This document shows positions 17,801 to 22,266 of a stretch of 22,266 nucleotides of DNA, piece by piece; the stretch's first letter is position 1, and each line of letters begins with the position of its first letter. The position numbers and the translations under genes were made by a program. Below the pieces are notes generated by a model. That model was given only the letters and a program-made list of their open reading frames with translations, had not been told where the DNA came from and ran no database searches. The stretch is from a virus: IMG/VR virus record IMGVR_UViG_3300025889_001055, positions 1 through 22,266 of that record, one strand, 5' to 3'.

Positions 17801-18036
17801 GTGGGGACACTTCTAAGGCACGAGGCATCCGCGAAGACATGAACGAGTTTAACCGTAAGTTCCCCAGTGTGCGGATTACGCCAGATACGATCAAACGGTC
17901 TATGGCCCAGCACATGAAAACGTCAAGAAAGATGCACTACGGCGTAACTATCGACCCAAGAATGATGAGAGACATGCGACAAAGCGCCGCCGAGTACGAC
18001 GATACGCTGACAATATGGGACAACTTAGGGATGTAA
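11848..18036 (+). CDS. Giant polyvalent internal virion protein with zincin protease motif and LPD38-like C-terminus
   Basis: This 2062-residue protein starts with a charged coiled coil (about 1-75), followed by a glycine-zipper hydrophobic region (about 145-200, 'AALGPVGAGIGALVGGAAAS') likely to enter membranes, an acidic low-complexity linker (about 310-700), and a metalloprotease-like motif 'LLHEAIHAVT' with H888, E889 and H892 and a likely third ligand E968 in 'NPDEMLAWAL'. The second half is helical with conserved phage blocks: 'RREGFRGFIGDP', 'NLSSVLVNFSQIPMVIAPHL' (within 1495-1533) and a C-terminal 'GVDVASRMGLSDLVFRD' region, resembling the large polyvalent protein domain LPD38. Such proteins are packaged and injected with the DNA. 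It is the last gene of the rightward operon. A separate gene is nested in its linker at 13418-13633. Confidence 0.82.
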   Translation: MATVAQARKAIEVLEARGDIAGAAAIRRDLSAAGLSASATDFEAQVAAERQQRLEQEERRRQEDLERRIELAELERGSLARGLDIGTDIVAQATGSALEGTGKLFGLAGLEQYGAEVALENEADAQRKARFQTRFDDIGGIGDFGSYLGGIAAESAPQMGATLAGGATGAKIGAALGPVGAGIGALVGGAAASLPFFYGMNRERQKEAIDQGLRTEVDEGAAALTAIPQATLDAILGRLFVGKLGLTNRAVGGGGIFTRGVKGTAAGAIIEAPTELGQQVLERAQAGLPLTSEDAIAEYREAAIAGGLLGGSIRGAATVAGGDVAAREDAQKAKEERDAAARRAEIEATLAEETAVEAEAAERQAEVERRIRGGEPQPDTVARPAPPAVEATTEETTEETIEEGALPVVDDEAKAAADVVSKTVIKREGKPTETTTQTRKEFEAAVDEAQQKADAAPTVLTAKFFDDIGFGKTAKIRKELTGKDLTDSATRDSLRRAAAETRSKKKLEIQANLEEAFKEQEVVDDQQRNISASAEGKPFATRSGTGDAVNLSSVEVDAERTDTVESGPSVGGAVADARGGTGRFTTGADGQPDTLTPTREFTEIKVLLEKDNRTPEEEARFVELVDEARADFARRQKPTEDTREASLELEEGAVTEEQAAINAETEAEAAELTEAIENLQRANAVLKGGERPAAKPVQIATSIADPDNVRTQEIRQFHADRVAEAKEFGEKPPTLSQSRDEFTVQEGLDPNVRRVEGTRYSAVGDADFEINEDVVAGRLTEQGVTTESDRLLRETKGGTLIDAVKNVARNANNPFERLIATNVSKLMQRMMDAGYKFEYEIEELSFNSIRGGTRGYMEPERGPLKVVLRRTKDPLALHNGLTHKTLLHEAIHAVTAPLLASGNLRSFPEGTKLKNDVNDLRDLFSGVIRYFNKRITDVKAGVMPETDLLAVERRFYFRERNTLANPDEMLAWALTDREVQEFMDTVPYDTRTGDIGTEGKGTITLWEALVNALRKLLNLPPKDNTALNELLRVQNNLLAPDTADIGTAGRLYGALPKFSSKVDDNPALVSRPEKMASEILNGGLKSVPILDSKGVQRVRDVVSDASLPEKAKSFVLGILSLNGLEMVAKKYIPKIGKVRDLVLKEGGRLQELKRPVDATISKISAFAKNNKEKVDILNRLMPYSSLIGVDPSKNRKTYEEDADKLAEYDAMHAKDGDWTALGEDGQRIYKVVRNTYKKLYDEIANVIKIRLEATDLDPKKRKNVYDELINKLYKNVTIDPYFPLIREGKYRLQYNATDPKTGQAEFFTESFETKRERREAIEELNAMAGEIQLTNVLSFEGTEKVNYSNAPAGSFVNNVLGVLSANDVKPNVQDEIIKLFLDTLPERSFAQSFRRREGFRGFIGDPANLREAKYPNHDMVRALRIRTASVTRQIVRMEFGAELQKVQEELNEDFKAYNNNPNVSENDKQAAAQYLAEVEKRIAFAKNPDVEDWAKNLTTFGFAMTLGVNLSSVLVNFSQIPMVIAPHLASTRGDDGEYFGYSDTLSAMGEAVRLFKNAGRSDENIKYLPFIKQREAPVEAVGPDGTEQVMVPSAPSIDNYDYNAEGIPPEVKEFEMLAKVAEETGQLNRSIMYDTLDMEEIDSIRGKIGAVSGFMFHHGERMTRQVALAAAYRLKVDSMKRAKNNLSKADFKALSAEEKANLKLSEAEYREAAEFAVYEVELTNGGTAAASAPRLAQKGIGKVAFLYKRYGVQMMELLYKLGAESIKGTPAEKAQARRQMAGVFGGAALVAGAQGLPMYGVAAMVYDMFKGDEDEDLDTVVRKTIGEELFGGMGNAVLGVDVASRMGLSDLVFRDRLIEKDQPFLFDLIEVLGGPVVGVSMQMERGYDKAINQGELMRGVEALSPAALRNVLKTYRFYEDGAKTQRGDTIVDDISAPLLVMQFLGFAPAEYTRQLAQNAQLKKISGAAARQRTKLLRRYYAAVRSGDTSKARGIREDMNEFNRKFPSVRITPDTIKRSMAQHMKTSRKMHYGVTIDPRMMRDMRQSAAEYDDTLTIWDNLGM
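13407..13411 (+). promoter_or_regulatory. Ribosome binding site for the nested gene (AGAGG)
   Basis: AGAGG, within CAAGAGGTAG, ends six bases before the ATG at 13418. It is a fair Shine-Dalgarno match although it lies in the middle of another coding sequence. Confidence 0.5.
13418..13633 (+). CDS. Nested small gene in another frame of the giant protein gene
   Basis: A 71-codon frame, offset by one base from the 2062-residue gene, starts at ATG 13418 right after an in-frame TAG, with AGAGG six bases upstream. The predicted protein looks well folded: a short start (MTSNVIYLPVPKE), an amphipathic helix (QQEVEQAMQLIYQAWKSM), IPWSLAHL, then a Trp-containing helix (EEQWQMLEEALDDLLLEQ) ending SQIH. 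That ending recalls small phage proteins with 'LTxEDWxxLxxLLxxLLxE' and a final LH. In the main frame the same DNA encodes a Gly/Ser/Thr/Asp-rich disordered linker (about residues 524-596) with an unusual bias for GGA glycine codons (8 of 11, no GGT), as expected if the other frame is selected. Function is unknown. Confidence 0.68.
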   Translation: MTSNVIYLPVPKENLSQQEVEQAMQLIYQAWKSMQNVRIPWSLAHLSEEQWQMLEEALDDLLLEQMDSQIH

Positions 18037-18078
18037 AAAACCCCCTTACCGCAAGAAGGGGTATTTACGGTAAGGGGG
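18035..18078 (-). terminator. Intrinsic terminator of the leftward operon
   Basis: An exact 11-bp stem pairs 18041-18051 (CCCCCTTACCG) with 18068-18078 (CGGTAAGGGGG) around a 16-base loop. Read leftward, the stem is followed by six U residues from the A-run at 18035-18040, giving a typical rho-independent terminator. Read rightward there is no U-tract, so it should mainly stop the replication-module transcript. The A-run overlaps the stop codon of the giant protein gene. Confidence 0.85.
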
Positions 18079-18138
18079 GTAGGAAGGTGATAAGACCCAT
18101 CAGCAGGAGACCAGACGACCTTATCAGGGCGGATCGTA

Positions 18139-18363
18139 TCACACCAATCTCCAGACGCGAACCCCTAAAAAACGACCTTCTAGGACGCCCTTGGCCCGTA
18201 TATCCCACCCCATTTCGTCCACGCAGATACGCTTAATCTGCGTTAGTGCCTTATCTGTGTCGATGCACGGCACGAATATCGAACTCCCTACCACCATAGC
18301 ACCCCAGTCCACCACGATACGCACCCCGTCAGGGTTCAAGTCGTGCGTCTTGAGGGTCATCAT
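18139..18363 (-). CDS. Small hypothetical protein overlapping the primase 3' end
   Basis: This 74-residue leftward protein starts at ATG ATG (18363 or 18360), inside the last 35 bases of the primase-helicase gene in another frame, and ends about 60 bases before the terminator. The sequence has balanced composition: 'DLNPDGVRIVVDWGAMVVGS', 'SIFVPCIDTDKALTQIK', then 'GWDIRAKGVLEGRFLGVRVW'. This pattern of strand, short helix and basic strands resembles small DNA- or RNA-binding-type phage proteins, and I recall similar unnamed proteins ('MVVGxSVFVPCI'). It is the last gene of the leftward operon and is probably translated by coupling. Its function is not known. Confidence 0.65.
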   Translation of the reverse strand: MMTLKTHDLNPDGVRIVVDWGAMVVGSSIFVPCIDTDKALTQIKRICVDEMGWDIRAKGVLEGRFLGVRVWRLV

Positions 18364-21259
18364 CTAAACTTTCTCCATCTTCGTTAGTCTTATCAAACGT
18401 CTTACAGTCAACTATCAACACCCTATACGCAGGCATAGCCGACCCTAAGTGTGTGCCTTTACCTAATCGCATAGACCCACGCTTACCGCCTAACTTGTTA
18501 ATCAGGTCGCTCGTAAATGCGCCGTAGTTAATCTGATGTGTGGCACACCAAGCCTTCAAGAACCTCGGTACTAAGTACGCCTTCTTCGTGTCCGTCTCGA
18601 ACCGCGCCACTAACTTACCTTTCGGCAGCGCATCGGGTATGACGATGCTGTCCAGCCCGTTACCGGAACCACTACGTAGGTCATCCGTGCTCTTGATTAC
18701 CAGTATGTTGTTATAGTTTTCAGTCAGGTAGTCGTTAAGTGTTTGTTCTACTGATGACCCCATATCGTTAACCGATTGCAGGTTTAGTTTAAGTAGGTTA
18801 ACAGTCCACTTAAATAAGCCCTTCATGTCGTAGTCGATTAGCTCCAGCTTATTAGCGATGTACGCCCCAGCTAGTGTGGTAGCAGCTCCGGCAGACCAGA
18901 AACGGTTTTCTGATGTAAGCCCTGCCGCTTCATCAATCTTACGCTGGAATCCAAGTACGAGCTTCTTAACGTCTTCTAGGTTCTGCATGACCCACTGGAT
19001 GTAAATGATCCCAGCGTGCCCATAGTTTTCTTCGATAGACCTATCGAATTTATCCGTACCTTCCTTCTCCTTTGTACTGGAAAATACCCGCTGCGCCCTC
19101 CATTCCATTATCCTCTGCGCCTCTGCTTTCGGCGCTTGTTTGTCCGCTGAAATGCGTTCAATGACACTGGCATTGCCTGTAGTTACACAAGAGAGGTGCC
19201 ACGGTTCACCACGAGTACGTTCAAGGTTAGCCCCACCAGCCATACGCCCACGCTGTTCGCCAGAAGATATTTGATACGCTAAGTCACTTAGCTGCTTACC
19301 TTCCTCATTGGTCAATTCGTCTATGTAAAACGGCAGATTGTGCAGCACCTCCGAACGGTTAAATTTTATCGCGTCGGTATCCTTTGCGGTTATCATCATG
19401 CCCTTCGTAGCACCCCACACCGAACCCGCTACCCGTATAGCTGCTGTCTTACCGCACCCACTAAGTGGGCTGTGTATATGTAACGCGCAAGCCTTCTGAG
19501 GCAAGAAGGCCATTAGCGGAGAGCCAAACGCTGTACATACAACGTACTGGTGCATCACCAGCTCAGGCCGCGTGTTGTAAAAATTAGCCATCTTCTTCCA
19601 CTCTTCCAACGAGCCTTTCGGCTTGAGGTACGGGATTAGCGCGGCTGTCGGTGTGGACGGCGGGTTGGGGTCAATACGGTCTGCGCGTATTTCTTTGTCC
19701 CCTAGAACAAAAGCGTCCATGTTCTCGTCTACCCAGCCGAACTGGCGACGTGCCGTGGCTGCTGTAGAGGTTGCTTGTAATTCGTTTACCCAAGTAATCA
19801 TATATTGCATCAAATCGTTTATTTGAGGGATGGCAACGCCTTGTACTGCCATTTTCTTTCTAAATTCTTCTCGTGAGGTTATCGCCGTAAGAGGCACTAC
19901 AAACTCACGTACGCCGTCTTGCGGCATATGTATCTTACAAACTACGCATTCACCTTCTTCTGAGTCTACTAACCGCTGCGTCACATACACGTCATGGTGG
20001 TAGATGACATGCTCATCAACTTCTCCGTCTGGGCTTGTGTTCCTGACATAGACCCCGCCGTTTTGACCACGAAAATATGGGCGCGGATAGACTGGTATAA
20101 CGTGTTGTGTAGAAAGTTCCTGACTGGCGGAACCCGGAAGTAACGTACCTTCTAGTAAATCACCCGACTCACCTGACTCACCTGACTCAACGACATACGT
20201 ACCGTCTTCATTGGCTTCTGCTTCAGCCACCTTACGCCCCAGCACAATCGGTGAGCTGATCTTGCCCCAGTGAGGACACTCCGTACAGATACCGCCCTCA
20301 TTCTCATCGAATGTTGTGCAACGGTATGGCCCCTTAATGAGATCCAACTTCTTCAGCGTTAGCTCTGGCGTGTACTCGGGGTGTTGGTTTGAAATCTTGT
20401 GAGCGGCTTTCTCGCCGTCTTCGCAGAACTTAGCAATGGACAGACCTGCCCTCCACATAGGCTCGCTCGTCTCAGCTTGACCTTTTATTATGCGGCGTAG
20501 CTGCTCACACCCGTTACCGTTCTGTGCCTTGAGCAGTATGGTTCTGAACTCGTGTTTATAGTTCTGAATGATCGCATCGCGTAGGCTTGCTGGCCCCTCC
20601 GCAGGCGCATACTTCTTGGGAACTGGTATCGTGTCCATCCCCAGCTTACTGGCAAAGAAGTCAAAGTTAACCGTATCGGGAGTCTTACCTATGACTTCTA
20701 CTGGCGCAGGGGTATCAGGTTTGTGGTTATGCGTGCCCACTATGCGAAGAACCCGCGCTATATCAGCGGGTACTGCGGGGTCTATTTCAAGCCCGAACTC
20801 TTTGCACTTGGCCTTGAACTGGTCAGCCACTACCTTCCACTGCTCTACAGCGACGGGTTCAGATAGCACCCAGTAAACATGTATGCCACGACCAGAGTTA
20901 ACGATAAGAGGTTTTGGTAATTCTAGGGCTACGATAAATTCTTGTAGCCTACGTAGCGCCTCCCCCTGTGTAGCGAACCCCTCGTTCTTGGCTACCTTGT
21001 CTTCGCCAACATCCAAGTCTAAAAAGAACGACTTGATCTGTTTAGCGTCTTCACCTTTGCGGGTACCTTCTTCCTTGAAGTTACTCATCGCAAAGTACAT
21101 ATCCCACCCTTCACTGTCGTGATATTCGGCGGCTTCTGCTAATTCATCTGTCGAGTGAAAGTATGTCTGCCGTACCCCGTTTGACGCTAGACCGTACTGT
21201 AGAGCTACGTACACACCTTCTGTGGGTAGTACCCACCGTAAAAATTCTCTTGTATTCAT
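18329..21259 (-). CDS. Primase-helicase: AEP-type primase fused to DUF927-type ATPase
   Basis: This 976-residue replication protein is counted from ATG 21259; a TTG at 21271 would add four residues. The N-terminal archaeo-eukaryotic-type primase has the metal pair D81/D83 (FFLDLDVGE), the 'SGRGIHVYW' motif with H127, and 'RVLRIVGTHNHK' (169-180). A helical PriCT-like region and likely zinc site follow (C314, C325, C328, H330). After a Glu/Ser/Gly linker comes a DUF927-like domain with Walker A 'SGCGKT' (K604), Walker B 'FYIDE' (D647/E648) and a sensor-like 'SCVTTGN' (690-696). It should prime and unwind phage DNA. It lies downstream of the SSB gene across a 90-base structured spacer and overlaps a small gene at its 3' end. 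Confidence 0.88.
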   Translation of the reverse strand: MNTREFLRWVLPTEGVYVALQYGLASNGVRQTYFHSTDELAEAAEYHDSEGWDMYFAMSNFKEEGTRKGEDAKQIKSFFLDLDVGEDKVAKNEGFATQGEALRRLQEFIVALELPKPLIVNSGRGIHVYWVLSEPVAVEQWKVVADQFKAKCKEFGLEIDPAVPADIARVLRIVGTHNHKPDTPAPVEVIGKTPDTVNFDFFASKLGMDTIPVPKKYAPAEGPASLRDAIIQNYKHEFRTILLKAQNGNGCEQLRRIIKGQAETSEPMWRAGLSIAKFCEDGEKAAHKISNQHPEYTPELTLKKLDLIKGPYRCTTFDENEGGICTECPHWGKISSPIVLGRKVAEAEANEDGTYVVESGESGESGDLLEGTLLPGSASQELSTQHVIPVYPRPYFRGQNGGVYVRNTSPDGEVDEHVIYHHDVYVTQRLVDSEEGECVVCKIHMPQDGVREFVVPLTAITSREEFRKKMAVQGVAIPQINDLMQYMITWVNELQATSTAATARRQFGWVDENMDAFVLGDKEIRADRIDPNPPSTPTAALIPYLKPKGSLEEWKKMANFYNTRPELVMHQYVVCTAFGSPLMAFLPQKACALHIHSPLSGCGKTAAIRVAGSVWGATKGMMITAKDTDAIKFNRSEVLHNLPFYIDELTNEEGKQLSDLAYQISSGEQRGRMAGGANLERTRGEPWHLSCVTTGNASVIERISADKQAPKAEAQRIMEWRAQRVFSSTKEKEGTDKFDRSIEENYGHAGIIYIQWVMQNLEDVKKLVLGFQRKIDEAAGLTSENRFWSAGAATTLAGAYIANKLELIDYDMKGLFKWTVNLLKLNLQSVNDMGSSVEQTLNDYLTENYNNILVIKSTDDLRSGSGNGLDSIVIPDALPKGKLVARFETDTKKAYLVPRFLKAWCATHQINYGAFTSDLINKLGGKRGSMRLGKGTHLGSAMPAYRVLIVDCKTFDKTNEDGESLDDDPQDARLEP
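20162..20188 (-). repeat. 9-bp tandem repeat, three copies, in the primase-helicase linker
   Basis: ACCCGACTC, ACCTGACTC, ACCTGACTC on the plus strand encode ESGESGESG on the minus strand, within the linker between the primase/zinc part and the DUF927 ATPase. It is probably a flexible hinge. Confidence 0.88.
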
Positions 21260-21271
21260 GGTTGCACCCAA

Positions 21272-21333
21272 TGCCGAGAGACACTATGGCAGGGATGTCG
21301 GCGCATCCTTTTCGGCAAAACCTAGCCATAGTG
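21272..21333 (-). ncRNA. Possible structured RNA leader between SSB and primase genes
   Basis: In leftward RNA, CACUAUGGC (21333-21325) pairs perfectly with GCCAUAGUG (21290-21282). Inside are two adjacent hairpins: UUUU-GCCG-AAAA (21320-21309) and GGAUG-CGCCGA-CAUCC (21308-21293), making a three-way junction. UGCCGA of the first hairpin can also pair with UCGGCA (21277-21272), 12 bases before the primase ATG, giving a pseudoknot or an alternative fold. There is no U-tract, so this is not a normal terminator. I do not recognise the class; it may control translation, be an RNA-processing site, or act as DNA near a replication origin. Confidence 0.45.
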
Positions 21334-21349
21334 GAGTGATTGTTAGTGG

Positions 21350-22102
21350 TTAGTCATCCCAACCGTCAACAATGGCACTCAGATCGTCGTCATCTTCCTT
21401 GGGTGCGGGGGCAGATTTCTTTACGACCTTCTTGGGTTCCTCCACTTCGGAGGTATCTGGCTCATCGCCAAATATATCGTCAGAGTCATCGTCATCGTCT
21501 AACGCGACATCGGTGCTCTTGACACTGCTAGTAGTATCACTAAACGGGTTATCAGGTTGCGCTACGAAGCCGCCTTCCACAACGCCGAAGGGCGAACGTG
21601 ACACCATAGGCACGTATTCGATCACCTGCACGCCATTCAGACGCAGGCTAACGCCATTGTCACGCATAGAGTACGGCACAAAAGCGAAGGCAAGGTTCAC
21701 GGTACTGCCGCTGGTTAGCTGGAAGTCCGCTGGCAGCTTGTTGTTCTGCGCGTCTACTTGCAGTGGGGGCGTGGTCTTGTCAGTGCCGTAAGCACCTTTC
21801 AGCTTGCACTTGCCGATGTAGTTACCGTCATCGTCCTTCTTGAACGGTAGGGCAAACTTATCAGGCCAGCTCTTTTCTTTCTTGGCTTTATAGGCCACTG
21901 CCATTGCCTTGTATAAGGCTTTGGCTTCGCTTTCAGACATCACAAAGGACATCTCGTATGCCGCGCCGTCATCCAGCGGGTCACACTTAACAGACCCACC
22001 CTTACCGCCGTTCGCTTTGTTATCGAACTTGTAGGTAGCGTCGAGTCTTGGGTAAAGGGCTTTCACGCCCTCGATTGTGTAGTACATATTTGCTTCAGCC
22101 AT
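21350..22102 (-). CDS. Single-stranded DNA-binding protein, T7 gp2.5-like
   Basis: This 250-residue protein has a probable OB-fold at about residues 1-180, with DUF2815/gp2.5-like blocks: 'YYTIEGVKALYPRLDATYKF', 'LPFKKDDDGNYIGKCKLKGA', 'VNLAFAFVPYS' and 'GVSLRLNGVQVIEYVPMVSR'. A strongly acidic tail (about 200-250) ends DDDDLSAIVDGWDD. An acidic tail with an aromatic near the end is how gp2.5-type and bacterial SSBs contact polymerase and helicase. It would coat single-stranded DNA during replication and recombination. The start has a strong AAGGAG ribosome site seven bases upstream and overlaps the preceding gene's stop by eight bases. The primase-helicase lies downstream in the same operon. 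Confidence 0.88.
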   Translation of the reverse strand: MAEANMYYTIEGVKALYPRLDATYKFDNKANGGKGGSVKCDPLDDGAAYEMSFVMSESEAKALYKAMAVAYKAKKEKSWPDKFALPFKKDDDGNYIGKCKLKGAYGTDKTTPPLQVDAQNNKLPADFQLTSGSTVNLAFAFVPYSMRDNGVSLRLNGVQVIEYVPMVSRSPFGVVEGGFVAQPDNPFSDTTSSVKSTDVALDDDDDSDDIFGDEPDTSEVEEPKKVVKKSAPAPKEDDDDLSAIVDGWDD

Positions 22103-22266
22103 TGTTGGTCTCCTTGACTTGGCTATTTATTGTGAACCCTTCAGTCGCAGCGAAGGGCGAACCCTCGCGGTTGTGGGGCACGATGTCGAAAGCAATTGCT
22201 GCTAACGTATCGTCGTCATCCACCATCAATCTAACTTTCTGTAGTTCCTCTTCTTCTAACGGTCTT
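22095..22266 (-). CDS. C-terminal part of a leftward gene cut by the window edge
   Basis: Read leftward from 22265, one frame is open for 56 codons to a TGA at 22097-22095, eight bases inside the SSB gene. The visible residues begin RPLEEEELQKVRLMVDDDDT and continue LAAIAFDIVPHNREGSPFAA to a polar end, VKETNNG. It starts as an acidic helix, followed by a possible strand. The balanced composition and the short overlap with the SSB start, whose ribosome site lies inside this frame, argue for a real gene translated ahead of SSB. The upstream part is outside the window and no function is assigned. Confidence 0.65.
   Translation of the reverse strand, partial: RPLEEEELQKVRLMVDDDDTLAAIAFDIVPHNREGSPFAATEGFTINSQVKETNNG
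22110..22115 (-). promoter_or_regulatory. Strong ribosome binding site AAGGAG of the SSB gene
   Basis: AAGGAG on the minus strand ends seven bases before the SSB ATG at 22102. It fixes the start of that gene and suggests abundant translation, as expected for an SSB. Confidence 0.85.

Noticed and set aside
18015-18236. Rightward open frame of 73 codons at the convergent junction
   Set aside because: It runs through the terminator hairpin, begins inside the giant gene and has an Arg/Pro-rich composition. The opposite-strand gene at 18139-18363 is the better reading.
21282-21333. Hammerhead or twister ribozyme in the SSB-primase spacer
   Set aside because: The three-way junction invited the comparison, but no CUGAUGA/GAAA core or twister consensus was found on either strand.
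1-22266. tRNA genes, CRISPR arrays, insertion sequences, attachment sites
   Set aside because: No cloverleaf, spaced direct repeats, transposase or integrase was seen. No intergenic stretch exceeds about 100 bases, leaving little room for them.

Overview
The window looks like part of a tailed double-stranded DNA phage, probably short-tailed (podovirus-like) and probably marine. The reasons are tightly packed genes with stop/start overlaps, a holin-endolysin pair, a P22 gp10-like hub candidate, a run of very large proteins resembling DNA-ejection (internal virion) proteins, a primase-helicase and a T7 gp2.5-like single-strand DNA-binding protein. No integrase, repressor, transposase, tRNA, rRNA or CRISPR array was seen. 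The host cannot be named from the sequence.

Layout. Positions 1-18036 form one rightward late module with almost no intergenic space. It begins with a gene cut by the left edge and two small proteins of unknown role (1-680). A cluster of small membrane proteins, a three-TM holin and a GH24 endolysin follows (702-2317). Next come a probable hub/DNA-stabilisation protein and a tail or fibre-like structural protein (2317-5060). Five consecutive large proteins then fill about 13 kb (5069-18036): a TolA-like, glycine-rich 928-residue protein; a 307-residue protein; a coiled-coil protein built on exact 18-residue repeats; a 609-residue protein; and a 2062-residue polyvalent protein with a membrane-active segment and an HExxH protease motif. 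These probably form the ejection apparatus.

Positions 22266-18139 form a leftward replication module: a gene cut by the right edge, the SSB, a primase-helicase (archaeo-eukaryotic-type primase fused to a DUF927-type ATPase) and a small gene overlapping its 3' end. The two modules converge at about 18037-18138, where a strong hairpin with a U-tract ends the leftward transcripts.

Two items go beyond ordinary phage annotation. One is a convincing 71-codon gene nested in another frame inside a disordered linker of the 2062-residue protein (13418-13633). The other is a compact three-way-junction RNA fold with a possible pseudoknot between the SSB and the primase (21272-21333). Protein-family calls come from motif recognition only; no database search was run.
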